Origin: Aestuariivirga sp.
Lineage (GTDB): Bacteria; Pseudomonadota; Alphaproteobacteria; Rhizobiales; Aestuariivirgaceae
NCBI GenBank assembly: GCA_030680855.1
Contig: JAUXUN010000071.1
Coordinates: forward strand, 1 to 44,395
Length of the DNA stretch: 44,395 nucleotides
Direction of reading: 5' to 3'
Notes under the pieces: model-generated
Told to the model about the DNA's origin: nothing
The model's input: only the letters and a program-made list of their open reading frames with translations
The model's database searches: none
Shown: one piece after another, positions 33,291 through 43,260 of the stretch
How positions within the stretch are numbered: the first letter of the stretch is position 1
Layout of the letters: every line of letters begins with the position of its first letter
Translations under genes and position numbers: made by a program

Positions 33291-34237
33291 TAGCCGCGCT
33301 TGACGTCCACCAGGTTGAGCAAGGGCAATCCCTTTTGATGCCGTTCGATCTGCGCGGCCACATAGGCGCAGATCACCTCAGGCTCGGAATCCGCCGCGAT
33401 ATGCGGCGTGACGGTCACGCGCGGATGGCTCCACAGGGGATCATCGGCGGGCAGCGGCTCCACCGCGAACACATCAAGTGTCGCCGCATAAAGCTCGCCC
33501 GCATCGAGGCATTTCAGAATATCGCTGGCCACATGCTGGCGGCCGCGCCCCGCATTGATGATGATCGGCGCCCCAAACGGGCCTTTGCGCGAAAGTCTTA
33601 GGATGGTGGCGCGATTGATGATCTCGTCTGTCTCCGCCGTCGCCGGGAGCAGGGAAATCAGGATATCACTGCGCGCCAGGAACGCATCGAACTCTGAAGG
33701 CCCGGCAAAGCATTCAACTCCCGGAATGGTTTTCCGGCTGCGGCTCCAGCCCGCCACGCGAAAGCCCAGGTCGTGCAGCCGCAGCGCCGAATCCTGCCCC
33801 ATCACCCCAAGCCCCATGATGCCCACCGAAAGAGCCGAAGCGGCGTGGGTCGGAAAACTGTCCCAGATCCTCTGCTTCTGGTTGGCATCGATGCGCCGCT
33901 GCTGCCGGTGGTGCAAAAGCACATGCAGCACGATGTATTCCGTCATGCGCTTGGTGAGGTCATCGTCGTTCACCCGCACAATGGGAATGCCGGCGGGAAG
34001 GGTGGGGTCCTTCAAAATGGCGTCAACCCCCGCGCCGAGCGAAAAAATCACCTTCAGGTTGGGCAGGCCTTTCAGGACATTGGCCGGCGGAAGCCATGCA
34101 GCGGCATATTCAATATCCTCAACCCGCCCCAAACCGTCGGGCCAAATCCGCACCTCAAGCTTTGGCGCCGCCTTGTTCATGGCGGCCTTCCAGAGGGCGG
34201 TGGGCCATGTCGGCGTTACAAAAAGAAAGGCCATCAT
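33287..34237 (-). CDS. D-2-hydroxyacid dehydrogenase, glyoxylate/hydroxypyruvate reductase A type
   Basis: A 316-residue cytosolic oxidoreductase likely to reduce glyoxylate or hydroxypyruvate with NAD(P)H. The Rossmann motif is VGIMGLGVMGQDSA. The active-site residues expected for the family are the Arg in NAGRGRQHV, the Glu in DVFAVEPLP and the His in VTPHIAA. Its ATG at 34237 overlaps the yejF stop by four bases, so it is translated as the last gene of the peptide-transporter operon. A link between a GhrA-type enzyme and peptide import is not obvious. A closely related substrate specificity cannot be ruled out, so no symbol is given. Confidence 0.88.
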   Translation of the reverse strand: MMAFLFVTPTWPTALWKAAMNKAAPKLEVRIWPDGLGRVEDIEYAAAWLPPANVLKGLPNLKVIFSLGAGVDAILKDPTLPAGIPIVRVNDDDLTKRMTEYIVLHVLLHHRQQRRIDANQKQRIWDSFPTHAASALSVGIMGLGVMGQDSALRLHDLGFRVAGWSRSRKTIPGVECFAGPSEFDAFLARSDILISLLPATAETDEIINRATILRLSRKGPFGAPIIINAGRGRQHVASDILKCLDAGELYAATLDVFAVEPLPADDPLWSHPRVTVTPHIAADSEPEVICAYVAAQIERHQKGLPLLNLVDVKRGY

Positions 34238-35862
34238 TGTTTCACACTGTTTCCCGGAACCACCCGGAGGTTGAGCGAAGCCGCAAGCAGCGCCTTGGTA
34301 TAATCTGTTTGCGGATCTTCGAAAATCTGGCTCGCAGGCCCGCGCTCAACCGCTATCCCGTTGCGCATCACGATGACATCATTTGCCAGCGCGCGCACCA
34401 CCCTGAGATCATGGCTGATGAAGAGGTAGCTGAGATTGTGCCTGGTCTGCAGGTCCCGCAGTAGATCGACAATCTGCGCCTGCACCGACATGTCGAGCGC
34501 CGAGGTGGGTTCATCCAGCATGATGAACTTGGGATTGAGCGCCAGCGCCCGGGCGATGGCGATGCGCTGCCGCTGCCCGCCGGAAAATTCATGCGGGTAG
34601 CGGTCCATTGTCGTGGGATCGAGCCCCACTTCGGTGAGCGCCTGCTCAACATGCGCGCGGCGCTCCTCTGCATTGCCCCGTTTGCCTTGTACCAGCAGGC
34701 CCTCTTCGACGATTTGAAGAATCGAAAGCCGCGGCGACAGGGAGCCGAAGGGATCCTGGAAAACGATCTGCATGTCCTTGCGCAAGGGCCGCATCTCATT
34801 GAAGCTGAAGTCGTCAATGCGCTGTCCCTGGAATGAAATCTCGCCTTCCGAAGAAATCAGCCGCAGGATGGCAAGGCCGAGCGTGGTTTTCCCTGAACCC
34901 GATTCCCCCACCACACCCAATGTCTGGCCCGCCCGAATGAGCGTATCAAGCCCGTCGACAGCCTTGATATGGCCAACGGTGCGGCGGAAGAAGCCGCGCT
35001 TGATGGGAAACCAGACCTTCAGGCTTTTCGTTTCCACCACAACGTCAGCGCTCGTGTCGGATTTCGGTGGCTTGCCCTTGGGCTCCGCCGACAGCAGCAT
35101 CCTGGTATACTCGTGCTTCGGCTTGGCAAACACCGTCTTGGCATCGCCGGCCTCAACCACCTTGCCCCGTTGCATCACGCAAATCGTATCCGCCATATGG
35201 CGCACGATTCCAAGATCATGGGTAATCAGCAATAAGGCCATGCCATACTCGGCTTGCAGTTCCTTCAGCAGCTTCAGGATTTGCGCCTGCACCGTCACGT
35301 CAAGCGCTGTGGTGGGCTCGTCAGCGATCAGCAGATCGGGATTATTGGCAAGCGCCATGGCAATCATGATGCGCTGCCGCTGCCCGCCCGACAGTTGATG
35401 CGGATAATCCTGCAGCCGTGTCTCGGGATCGCGGATGCCCACCTTGGTGAGCAGGCTGATGATCCGCTCCCGCGCCTGCGCTCCGCTGAGGCCCTGGTGC
35501 AGTTCCAGGATTTCGCCGATCTGCTTTTCCACCGAATGCAGCGGGTTGAGCGAAGTCATCGGTTCCTGGAAAATCATGGTGATGTCATTGCCGCGCACCT
35601 GGCGCAGGTCGCTCTCATCCGCATCGAGCAATTCCTGGCCATTGAACATAACGGAACCGGAGGGATGCTCAGCCGCCGGGTAGGGCAGGAGCTTGAGAAT
35701 GGAAAGTGCGGAAACCGATTTGCCCGAGCCTGATTCACCCACAAGGGCCAGTGTCTCGCCCTTCTTCAGGGAGAAGGACACATGGTCAACCGCCAGCGTA
35801 GCCGTTCCACCCTGGCGGAAGGCGACGGACAGGTCTTTGACCTCAAGCAAAACCTCGCTCAT
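34234..35862 (-). CDS. yejF: Peptide ABC transporter ATPase YejF (two ABC domains fused)
   Basis: The energising subunit of a Yej-type oligopeptide importer, 542 residues, with two ABC domains in one chain. Walker A motifs are GESGSGKS (42-49) and GESGSGKT (319-326). The two signature motifs are LSGGQRQRI and FSGGQRQRI, and the Walker B regions are [13 protein letters not shown] and [12 protein letters not shown]. In E. coli the homologous YejABEF system imports microcin C and other peptides; in rhizobia related systems contribute to tolerance of host antimicrobial peptides. The gene overlaps both its neighbours, yejE and the GhrA-like gene, by four bases. Confidence 0.95.
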   Translation of the reverse strand: MSEVLLEVKDLSVAFRQGGTATLAVDHVSFSLKKGETLALVGESGSGKSVSALSILKLLPYPAAEHPSGSVMFNGQELLDADESDLRQVRGNDITMIFQEPMTSLNPLHSVEKQIGEILELHQGLSGAQARERIISLLTKVGIRDPETRLQDYPHQLSGGQRQRIMIAMALANNPDLLIADEPTTALDVTVQAQILKLLKELQAEYGMALLLITHDLGIVRHMADTICVMQRGKVVEAGDAKTVFAKPKHEYTRMLLSAEPKGKPPKSDTSADVVVETKSLKVWFPIKRGFFRRTVGHIKAVDGLDTLIRAGQTLGVVGESGSGKTTLGLAILRLISSEGEISFQGQRIDDFSFNEMRPLRKDMQIVFQDPFGSLSPRLSILQIVEEGLLVQGKRGNAEERRAHVEQALTEVGLDPTTMDRYPHEFSGGQRQRIAIARALALNPKFIMLDEPTSALDMSVQAQIVDLLRDLQTRHNLSYLFISHDLRVVRALANDVIVMRNGIAVERGPASQIFEDPQTDYTKALLAASLNLRVVPGNSVKQ

Positions 35863-36962
35863 GCGAAAGTCTTTCGCGGATCAAGCGCATCGCGCACGCC
35901 CTCGCCGATGAACACCAGCAGCGTGAGCATGATGGAAACCACGAAGAAGCCCGTAAAACCCAGCCATGGCGCCTGCAGGTTTGCCTTGCCCTGGGCCAGC
36001 AGTTCGCCCAGCGAAGGCGAGCCCGGCGGCAATCCGAACCCAAGGAAATCAAGGGCGGTCAGCGTGGTTACTGAACCGGAGAGAATGAAAGGCATGAAGG
36101 TTACCGTTGAAATCAGCGCATTGGGCAAAAGATGCTTGAACATGATTTTTGTATTGCTCAGTCCCAGGGCCCGCGCCGCGCGCACATATTCCAGATTGCG
36201 GGCCCGCAGGAATTCCGCCCGCACCACGCCCACAAGCCCCGTCCACGAGAAGAGAACCAGAATGAAAAGCAGGAGCCAGAACGTCGGCGTGATGAACGCC
36301 GCCAGGATGATGAGCAGGTAAAGCGTCGGCATCGATGACCAGATATCGATGAAGCGCTGGAACAGCAGGTCAGTCCAGCCGCCAAAATAACCCTGCACCG
36401 CCCCCGCAGCCACGCCGATGATCGATGAAAGAAATGTCAGGATGAGGCCAAAGGCCACCGAAATCCGGAAGCCGTAAATGAGCCGCGCCACCACGTCGCG
36501 CCCCTGGTCATCGGTTCCCAGCCAGTTCAAATTGCCGAAATTGCAATTGGGGTCCGCAGCCCCCAGCGGATATTTGACGCAAGCCTCGTCGCGCGTGAGT
36601 TTGGGCGCCGGGGTGGATGGGGCTGGCCGTGGCAGTTCATTGTTCACCGTGTTGTAGGAATAGCGGATGGGCGGCCAGATCATCCAGCCATTGGCGCTGA
36701 TCTCCTCCTGGTTCACCGGATCGCGGTAATCCGTGCGCGCCAGGAAGCCGCCGAATTTAGATTCCGGGTAATTGACAAATGTCGGGAACAGCAGCTCACC
36801 CTTGTAGGACACCAGCATCGGCCGGTCATTGGCGATGATTGGCGCAAACACGCTCATCAGGAAAAGCGCCCCGAAAATCCATAGCGACCAAAGCCCCCGG
36901 CGGTTGGCCTTAAATAGCTCCCAGCGCCGCTTGTTCAGCCCCTTGAGGGTAAAGAGCGCCAT
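35859..36962 (-). CDS. yejE: Peptide ABC transporter permease YejE
   Basis: A 367-residue inner-membrane permease of the DppC/OppC class. It starts with a basic N-terminus and a first helix (about 25-45, GLWSLWIFGALFLMSVFAPIIA), then a large periplasmic loop (about 46-160). Five further helices carry the permease EAA-type loop (RAARALGLSNTKIMFKHLLPNAL). It opens 3 bp after the yejB stop and overlaps yejF at its end by four bases, the expected B-E-F order. Confidence 0.94.
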   Translation of the reverse strand: MALFTLKGLNKRRWELFKANRRGLWSLWIFGALFLMSVFAPIIANDRPMLVSYKGELLFPTFVNYPESKFGGFLARTDYRDPVNQEEISANGWMIWPPIRYSYNTVNNELPRPAPSTPAPKLTRDEACVKYPLGAADPNCNFGNLNWLGTDDQGRDVVARLIYGFRISVAFGLILTFLSSIIGVAAGAVQGYFGGWTDLLFQRFIDIWSSMPTLYLLIILAAFITPTFWLLLFILVLFSWTGLVGVVRAEFLRARNLEYVRAARALGLSNTKIMFKHLLPNALISTVTFMPFILSGSVTTLTALDFLGFGLPPGSPSLGELLAQGKANLQAPWLGFTGFFVVSIMLTLLVFIGEGVRDALDPRKTFA

Positions 36963-36965
36963 GCC

Positions 36966-38072
36966 CTAGACCTCGCGCGATTCAAAATCGATGCGCGGAT
37001 CGATCATCATGTAGGTGAGGTCGCTGATGAGCGCCACCACCAGGCCCACAAGGGTGAAAATATAGAGATTTGCGAACACAATGGGGTAGTCGCGGTCAAG
37101 TGCTGCCTTGTAGGTAAGGTAGCCAAGGCCATCAAGCGAGAACACCGTTTCGATGAGGAGCGAACCGGCAAAGAAGGCGCCGAGGAATGCTCCGGGAAAG
37201 CCGGAAATCACCAGCAGCATGGCATTGCGGAACACATGGCCATAGAGCACCTGGGGCTCGGTCAGGCCCTTTGCCCGCGCCGTAATTACATACTGCTTCC
37301 TGATTTCGTCGAGGAAGGAATTTTTGGTCAGCAGCGTCATGGTGGCAAAGCCGCCGATGCCGAGCGCAAACAGCGGCAGCGCCATATGCCAGGCGTAATC
37401 GGCAATTTTCCCATACCAGCTCAATTGGTCGAAATTGTCCGAGGTCAGGCCGCGCAAAGGGAACCAGCTGTAATAGCTGCCGCCGGCAAACAGAACGATC
37501 AGCAGGATCGCCAGAATGAAGCTGGGAATGGCATAGCCCACAATGATCACGGCCGAGGTCCACACATCGAAATTTGACCCCGCATGCACCGCTTTGCGGA
37601 TGCCAAGTGGAATGGAAACAAGATAGGTGATGAGCGTCAGCCACAGGCCTAGCGAAATTGACACCGGCATTTTCTCGATGATCAGGTCGATGACCGTGCG
37701 GTCCCGGAAATAGCTCCTGCCGAAATTGAACGTTGCGTAATCGCCGATCATCAGCAGGAAACGTTCATGCACCGGCTTGTCAAAGCCGAACTGTATTTCC
37801 AGCGACTTGATGAATTCCGGGTCCAGCCCCTGCGCCCCCTTGTACTTGATGCCGGCGTCGCCCCCCAGCTGCGATTGTTCGCCGCCGCCAGCCTCGTTGC
37901 CCACATTGCCGCTGATCCGCGCCGTGGCGTCCGTGTCGGTCCCCTGCATTTTTGCGATGATCTGCTCGATAGGCCCGCCGGGAACAAATTGGATGACGGT
38001 AAAGGTCATTAGCATGATGCCGAGAAGTGTCGGGATCATCAGCAATATGCGTTTCAGGATATAGGCGCCCAT
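36966..38072 (-). CDS. yejB: Peptide ABC transporter permease YejB
   Basis: A 368-residue inner-membrane permease of the DppB/OppB class. The first helix (about 9-29, [20 protein letters not shown]) is followed by the [10 protein letters not shown] motif of YejB. A long Gly/Gln-rich periplasmic stretch (about 45-85) follows, then five more helices and the cytoplasmic EAA-type loop [24 protein letters not shown]. It follows the second binding-protein gene by 8 bp and precedes yejE by 3 bp. Confidence 0.95.
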   Translation of the reverse strand: MGAYILKRILLMIPTLLGIMLMTFTVIQFVPGGPIEQIIAKMQGTDTDATARISGNVGNEAGGGEQSQLGGDAGIKYKGAQGLDPEFIKSLEIQFGFDKPVHERFLLMIGDYATFNFGRSYFRDRTVIDLIIEKMPVSISLGLWLTLITYLVSIPLGIRKAVHAGSNFDVWTSAVIIVGYAIPSFILAILLIVLFAGGSYYSWFPLRGLTSDNFDQLSWYGKIADYAWHMALPLFALGIGGFATMTLLTKNSFLDEIRKQYVITARAKGLTEPQVLYGHVFRNAMLLVISGFPGAFLGAFFAGSLLIETVFSLDGLGYLTYKAALDRDYPIVFANLYIFTLVGLVVALISDLTYMMIDPRIDFESREV

Positions 38073-38080
38073 GGTGAGAT

Positions 38081-39883
38081 TCAGTTTCCTTTAGCCGTGT
38101 CATACCACCAGGTATCGACAATGCCACGGTCATATTTGGGCTTTATGGCGGGCCAGCCGTAACGGTCCCAATGGGCGATCCAGTGGCTGGCCTTGTGCCA
38201 GTTGGGAACCCAGAAATGTTCGGCGCGGAGAACCCGGTCAAGGGCCCGGCCGGTGATATCAAGCTGCTTGCGGCTCTCGGCGGAAATGGCGTCTTCGATC
38301 AGCGCGTCGATGGCGGGGCTCTTGACACCGGAGACGTTGAAACTTCCCGGCGCATCGGCGGAAGCGGTTCCAAAGAAAACCCGGAGCCCGGTGCCCGGCG
38401 TCACGCTGGAGGCAAAGCGGCTGGAGAGAATGTCATAGTTGAAGGTCTTGCGCCGGGACTGGTATTGCGCATCGTCGATAATGCGGATGCTGGCATCGAT
38501 TCCGAGGAGCTTCAGGTTTTTCACATAAGGCCCGAGGATCCGCTCGAAGATCGGGCTTTCGATGAGGAATTCAGCCGAAAGGATTTCGCCCTTGGCATTT
38601 TTGCGCAAGTCATTGTCTTTGGCCCAGCCCGCCTGGTCAAGCAGGTCCGACGCCTGCCGCAAAAGCTTCCGGTCCTGGCCGGAACCATCGCTGACTGGCG
38701 GCAGTTCGGGCGCTGAAAAAACTTCCGGCCGCAGCATGGCGCGCATCGGCTCGAGAATGGCAAGCTCTTCGGCTGGCGGGGCTCCCGTTGCTTTCAGGGG
38801 CGACGATTCAAAGAAGCTCGCCGTGCGGTCGTAAAGCCCGTAGAAAAGATTTTTGTTGGTCCAATCAAAATCAAAGGCCAGGTTGAAGGCGCGGCGCACC
38901 CGGATGTCCTGGAATTTCTCGCGCCGCAGGTTGAAAAAGTAACCCTGCGCCCCTGAAGGCGTTTCATCAGGCAGCGTGGTTTGCTTGACGCGGCCATCCT
39001 TCACGGCCGGGAAATCATAGGCCGTGGCCCAATCGCGCGAAGTATATTCCTCGCGAAGGTCGATGACGCCGGATTTGAGCGCTTCAAAGCCCGCCGTGCG
39101 CTCGCGGAAATAATCAAAGCGCACTTCGTCAAAATTGAAGCGGCCGCGATTGACCGGAAGGTCCCTGGCCCAATAGTCGGCGCGCCGTTCGTAAGCCACA
39201 TATTCGCCGGTGCGGTAGTTCTTGATCTTGTAGGGGCCGGAGCCCAGCGGCGCCTCAAGGCTGGTCTTGGCGAAATCATGCTGGGCATAATATGCCTTGG
39301 AGAAAATCGGCAAGGCCGAGATGCTCAGCGGCAGGTCGCGGATGCCGGCGCTCTTGAAGCGGTAACGTACCGTATGCGGCGCCAGCACGTCGCAAGCCTC
39401 AACGTCCTTTATGGTGAGCCTGATGTTCTCATGGCCAAGGGTTGAGAGCAGGCGGAAGCTGTCGCACACGTCCTCGGCGGTGAGCCCAGTGCCATCAGTG
39501 AATATTGCTTCCGGCCGCAGTTCGAAAACGAGGCTCTTGCGGTCTTCTGACAGATCAGCGGTTTTCGCCACCAACCCGTAAACCGCATCCGGCTCGTCCA
39601 TGGCGCGCGCCATGAGCGTGTCGAACAACAGCGCCAGTCCCTGGGCCACGTCACCCTTGAGGATGTAGCCGTTGAAGCTGTCGAACGTGTCATTGGCGAC
39701 AATCCCGATCAGCGCCATGCGCCCGCCCTTGGGGGCATCCGGGTTCACATAGTCGAAATGGCTGAAACTCGCCGGGTATTTGAGTTCGCCGAAAACCGAA
39801 AGTCCGTGCATTGGCTCGGCCTGGCTGGAAGGTGCAAGAAACTGTGCAGCGCAAAGGGCGATGCCAAGCAGGCGCAGCCTCAT
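38081..39883 (-). CDS. yejA: Peptide-binding protein of the Yej transporter, Sec-exported copy
   Basis: A periplasmic family-5 solute-binding protein of 600 residues that would deliver peptides to YejB/YejE. A Sec-type signal is visible ([22 protein letters not shown]). The binding fold includes [35 protein letters not shown] and [20 protein letters not shown]. It is a diverged paralog of the gene immediately upstream (shared FDYVNP, APKGGR, GSGPY, NLFYG blocks). Its ATG overlaps the stop of that gene by four bases, so both are made from one transcript. The peptides bound by each copy cannot be told by eye. Confidence 0.92.
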   Translation of the reverse strand: MRLRLLGIALCAAQFLAPSSQAEPMHGLSVFGELKYPASFSHFDYVNPDAPKGGRMALIGIVANDTFDSFNGYILKGDVAQGLALLFDTLMARAMDEPDAVYGLVAKTADLSEDRKSLVFELRPEAIFTDGTGLTAEDVCDSFRLLSTLGHENIRLTIKDVEACDVLAPHTVRYRFKSAGIRDLPLSISALPIFSKAYYAQHDFAKTSLEAPLGSGPYKIKNYRTGEYVAYERRADYWARDLPVNRGRFNFDEVRFDYFRERTAGFEALKSGVIDLREEYTSRDWATAYDFPAVKDGRVKQTTLPDETPSGAQGYFFNLRREKFQDIRVRRAFNLAFDFDWTNKNLFYGLYDRTASFFESSPLKATGAPPAEELAILEPMRAMLRPEVFSAPELPPVSDGSGQDRKLLRQASDLLDQAGWAKDNDLRKNAKGEILSAEFLIESPIFERILGPYVKNLKLLGIDASIRIIDDAQYQSRRKTFNYDILSSRFASSVTPGTGLRVFFGTASADAPGSFNVSGVKSPAIDALIEDAISAESRKQLDITGRALDRVLRAEHFWVPNWHKASHWIAHWDRYGWPAIKPKYDRGIVDTWWYDTAKGN

Positions 39884-41739
39884 CTCTTGGCTGCTTTCTT
39901 GGCTCTTTCCTCATCCCACCACCAGATTGTTGGGAAACCAATGGAATAGTCCGGCAACTTGTCCGGTTTTCCAAAGCGGTCCCAGCGCGCCGTGCGCTCA
40001 TAGGGAACATACCAATGCGGAACCACATAGTGGTTCCAGATCAAGGCCCGGTCCAGCGCCTTGCAGGCCGTGGTCAGTCCTTCCCGGTCTTTGGAAAAAA
40101 TGACCGCGTCAATAAGCTTGTCGATTGCCGGGTTTTTGATGCCCACAAAATTGCGGCTGCCTTTGGCGTCAGCGGATGCCGATCCCCAAAAGTCCCGCTG
40201 CTCATTGCCGGGCGACAGCGATTGTCCCCAGTTTCCAACGATGATGTCGTAGTCGAAAGTCTGGGTCTGGCGTTCGTATTGCGCGCCATCAACGGTCTTG
40301 ATCCTGACGCCGATGCCCAGCAATTCCAGTTGCTGCTTGTAGGGCAGGGTAATGCGTTCAAAAGTCGGGGAATCCAGCAGGAACTCGACTTCCAGCCTTT
40401 CGCCAGCGGCATTTTTCAAGACAGACTTGTTGCCGTCCTGGGTCACATTCCATCCCGCCTCCGCCAGAAGCCTGGAAGCCTCGCGCAAATTATTGCGCCG
40501 CTCGGTGGAATTGTTGCTCACCGGATTGCTGTACTCCGCGGTGAAAACGTCCGTTGGCAGTTGATCCTTCAACGGCTCGAGCAGCACCAGTTCTTCCGGC
40601 GAAGGCAGGCCCTTGGCTTCCATCTCGGAATTGTTGAAGAAACTCCGCGAACGCGTGTACTGGCCATAAAACAAATTCGTGTTCGACCATTCGAAGTCGA
40701 AGGCATAATTCAATGCCTTGCGGACCCGCACATCATGGAATTTTGCGCGGCGCTGGTTGAGAACAAAGCTCTGCATTCCCTCCACTTGCTTGAGGGTGAT
40801 TTCTTCCTTTATGCAGCGCCCGTCTTTGAGGGCCGGAAAATCATAGCCCGTCGCCCAGTCCTTTGAGCTGTTTTCAAGCCGGTAGTCATATTGATCGCCT
40901 TTGAAGGCTTCAAGCACCACATTGGCATCACGGAAATAGATATATTCAATCTCGTCAAAATTATTCTGGCCCACTCTAACCGGCAGATCCTTGCCCCAGT
41001 AGTCTTCAACCCGCCTCAGGGCAATCGAAGCGCCGGATTTTACATTGGCAACCATGTAAGGTCCGGAACCCAGTGGAGTTTCCATGGTGGTTTCCTGGAT
41101 GTTCCGTTCCTTGCCGTTGGCATCCTTTCCCGTCCACCAATGCTTTGGCAAAACCGGAAGCTGGCCCGTGATAAGGGGCAATTCGCGGTTGCCTTTTTCC
41201 GAAAAGGCGAATGTCACTTCATGATCACCGGTTTTTTCAACCGAGGAAATGTTCTTGTAGTAGGCATTGTAGAAAGGGTGCGACTCCCGCAAGGCCTGCA
41301 TGCTCCAGATGACGTCTTCCGGGGTCATGGGCTGCCCATCATGGAAACGCGCTTCGGGCCGCAGCCGGTAAACCACCGAAGACCAGTCCTCTGGAAACCA
41401 GGCACTTTCCGCCACCAGCCCATATTCCGTTGAGGGTTCGTCCAGGGAAGATGTGAGGAGCGTTTCGTTGGTTGCCCCGGGGCCGGGGTCCCCCTTGAAA
41501 GTGTAGGGGTTCAAGCTGTCGAATGATCCCACCGCGGAAAGCCTCAATCGGCCGCCCTTCGGCGCCGCGGGGTTCACATAATCAAAATTCTTGAAATCCG
41601 GCCCGTACTTGATGTCGTCAAACAGGGTAAGCGCATGGCGGAACTGCCGGTCCTGGGCCTGGGCGATGGAAAGCCCGGAAATTTTTGCGAGTGGCGTGAG
41701 GCCTGCCAATTTCAGGATGGTCCGGCGGCTGATGCCCAT
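39880..41739 (-). CDS. yejA: Peptide-binding protein of the Yej transporter, Tat-type signal copy
   Basis: The first gene of the yej operon encodes a second family-5 solute-binding protein of 619 residues. Its signal, MGISRRTILKLAGLTPLAKI, contains a twin-arginine motif (SRRTILK), unlike the Sec signal of the next gene. The binding fold has FDYVNPAAPKGGRLRL, GSGPYMVANVKSG and ALNYAFDFEWSNTNLFYGQY. ATG 41739 follows ggagag, and a TATAAT box lies 29 bp upstream at 41768-41773. Export of a solute-binding protein by Tat usually implies folding in the cytosol, but no cofactor is evident here. Confidence 0.92.
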   Translation of the reverse strand: MGISRRTILKLAGLTPLAKISGLSIAQAQDRQFRHALTLFDDIKYGPDFKNFDYVNPAAPKGGRLRLSAVGSFDSLNPYTFKGDPGPGATNETLLTSSLDEPSTEYGLVAESAWFPEDWSSVVYRLRPEARFHDGQPMTPEDVIWSMQALRESHPFYNAYYKNISSVEKTGDHEVTFAFSEKGNRELPLITGQLPVLPKHWWTGKDANGKERNIQETTMETPLGSGPYMVANVKSGASIALRRVEDYWGKDLPVRVGQNNFDEIEYIYFRDANVVLEAFKGDQYDYRLENSSKDWATGYDFPALKDGRCIKEEITLKQVEGMQSFVLNQRRAKFHDVRVRKALNYAFDFEWSNTNLFYGQYTRSRSFFNNSEMEAKGLPSPEELVLLEPLKDQLPTDVFTAEYSNPVSNNSTERRNNLREASRLLAEAGWNVTQDGNKSVLKNAAGERLEVEFLLDSPTFERITLPYKQQLELLGIGVRIKTVDGAQYERQTQTFDYDIIVGNWGQSLSPGNEQRDFWGSASADAKGSRNFVGIKNPAIDKLIDAVIFSKDREGLTTACKALDRALIWNHYVVPHWYVPYERTARWDRFGKPDKLPDYSIGFPTIWWWDEERAKKAAKR

Positions 41740-41767
41740 GGGTGCGTCTCTCCAGTCTTGATTCTAT

Positions 41768-41773
41768 ATTATA
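41768..41773 (-). promoter_or_regulatory. Likely -10 element of the yej operon
   Basis: On the minus strand this reads TATAAT within ATCTATAATATAGAA, which also forms a 13-base palindrome (TCTATAtTATAGA). A TTTTGA box 17 bases further upstream could be the -35. The start codon lies about 29 bp downstream. Confidence 0.5.
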
Positions 41774-41792
41774 GATACGCATGGCTTGCCTC

Positions 41793-41825
41793 AAAAGAAA
41801 ACACCGGCAAACTCTTGCCGGTGTT
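41793..41825 (-). terminator. Rho-independent terminator of the cytochrome c gene
   Basis: AACACCGGCAA (41800-41810) and TTGCCGGTGTT (41815-41825) pair perfectly over 11 bases with a four-base loop. On the minus strand the stem is followed by TTTTCTTTT. It lies 24 bp after the cytochrome c stop and just before the yej promoter. A short T-run on the plus strand suggests it may also stop plus-strand transcripts. Confidence 0.9.
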
Positions 41826-41849
41826 AATTTTTCGCAACAATTGCAGCAA

Positions 41850-42395
41850 TTACGGGGCAGGGAATGGCTTGGGCGCGTCCGAAAGCGAGGCCAGATAGGC
41901 TATAATGTCGGCCCGCGCCTGGTCCCTTTTCACGCCAGCATAGACCATTTTCGTCTTGGGCGTGGCGGTTTTCGGGTCCTTGAGGAAGGCGTCAAGCGCC
42001 TCGTAAGTCCATTTTTCCGCCGAACGGGCCTTCATGGCATCTGAATAGGCAAATCCTTCATGGCCAGCAATCGCGCGATCGACCACATCCCAAAGGCCAG
42101 GTCCGGTCTTGTTGGGGCCTCCCTTGGCAAAGTCATGGCAGGCAGCACAGGCCTTGGCGCCCGAGGCGCCTTTTGCGGGATCAGCCGAGGCCAGCAATGT
42201 GCCCAGTGAAGCTGCCGGGCCGGTTGCCGCCTGGGCTTCGCCGGTGGCGCCTGCCTCGGCAACCTCAATGGCGTATCCCGGCTTTTCTGGTATTTCACTA
42301 TGATAAACTGCGGCGGACAGCTCTTTCAGGCCAAATACAACCAGTGCAGTTGCCAGGACAGCGCCTGCAATTTTATTGAATTCAAAACTATCCAT
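41850..42395 (-). CDS. Membrane-anchored cytochrome c (CycM-like)
   Basis: A 181-residue class I c-type cytochrome tethered to the inner membrane by an N-terminal helix (about 10-30). An Ala/Gly-rich linker (about 38-75) leads to the heme domain. The heme motif is CAACH (83-87), and the sixth ligand is probably the Met in TKMVYAG. The pattern resembles CycM/cytochrome c552 proteins that carry electrons from the bc1 complex to cytochrome oxidase. It is divergent from kdsB across 115 bp and followed by its own terminator, so it is a single-gene unit. Confidence 0.92.
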   Translation of the reverse strand: MDSFEFNKIAGAVLATALVVFGLKELSAAVYHSEIPEKPGYAIEVAEAGATGEAQAATGPAASLGTLLASADPAKGASGAKACAACHDFAKGGPNKTGPGLWDVVDRAIAGHEGFAYSDAMKARSAEKWTYEALDAFLKDPKTATPKTKMVYAGVKRDQARADIIAYLASLSDAPKPFPAP

Positions 42396-42510
42396 GGGGT
42401 TAGCCGGTCCTTTGAAACCATGTATTTGGGCCGGAAACTAATTGTTTCTCTGCTGCCCTGCAATACGTATAAGGGCCCCAGAACAATTTGCCGCGCCTAG
42501 AATCAAGTCC

Positions 42511-43260
42511 ATGATTGAATTCAATAATACCATAGTCGTGATCCCCTCCCGCATGGCTTCCGTGCGGCTGCCGGGAAAACCCCTGGCCGATGTTCATGGC
42601 ATCCCCATGATCGTCCATGTCTGGAAGCGTGCCGTTGAAGCCAATGTCGGCAAGGTCCTGGTGGCAGCCGCCGAGAATGAAATCGCCGATGTCATCCGCA
42701 GCCACGGCGGTGATGCCCTGGCCACCGATCCCGCCCTGCGCTCCGGCTCCGACCGTGTGGCCGCCGCCCTGAAACTCCGTGACCCGCAGGGAAATTTCAC
42801 CGCCGTGATCAATCTGCAGGGCGATTTGCCCACCATTGATCCCCTGGCCATCCAGCGCTGCCTGGCGGGCCTGACCAATGAAACGGTTGATATCGCCACT
42901 ATCGCGGCCCGCATTGAAAGCGATGCGGAAGTCCAGAACCTGAATATCGTCAAGACGATAGCTCCCCTCGGCGAAGGCCGTGAGGTGGCTTACATCAGAG
43001 ATTTCGTGCGCAGCACCGGCCCGGAGCATGACGCGCCCTTCTGGCGCCACATCAATGTCTATGCCTACCGGCGCGACGCCCTGGACCGCTTTGCCAGCCT
43101 GCCCGTGAGCACGCGGGAGGCCATACGCAAGCTGGAACAGCTGCGCGCTCTGGACAATGACTTGCGCATGGCGGTTGTGCGGGTTGATTCAGTGCCGCTG
43201 AGTGTTGGCGTTCCTGCCGATCTCGAAGCGGCCCGTGCCATATTGAGGAAAAAATCATGA
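42511..43260 (+). CDS. kdsB: 3-deoxy-manno-octulosonate cytidylyltransferase (CMP-KDO synthetase)
   Basis: Activates KDO with CTP for lipopolysaccharide inner-core synthesis in the cytosol. The 249-residue product shows the nucleotide-binding N-terminus VVIPSRMASVRLPGKPLADV, then INLQGDLPTIDP (the conserved QGD motif), HINVYAYRRDAL and the ending LEQLRALDNDLRMAVVRVDSVPLSV. IPSRMASVRLPGKPL differs slightly from the more common IPAR(Y/L)xSTRLPGKPL but keeps the Arg and Lys residues. I start it at ATG 42511; the longer frame from 42442 adds an unconserved segment. It overlaps pheA by four bases (ATGA). Confidence 0.94.
   Translation: MIEFNNTIVVIPSRMASVRLPGKPLADVHGIPMIVHVWKRAVEANVGKVLVAAAENEIADVIRSHGGDALATDPALRSGSDRVAAALKLRDPQGNFTAVINLQGDLPTIDPLAIQRCLAGLTNETVDIATIAARIESDAEVQNLNIVKTIAPLGEGREVAYIRDFVRSTGPEHDAPFWRHINVYAYRRDALDRFASLPVSTREAIRKLEQLRALDNDLRMAVVRVDSVPLSVGVPADLEAARAILRKKS

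Noticed and set aside
38081-41739. The two YejA genes as an assembly duplication
   Set aside because: They share family motifs but differ throughout and have different signal peptides, so they are true diverged paralogs.
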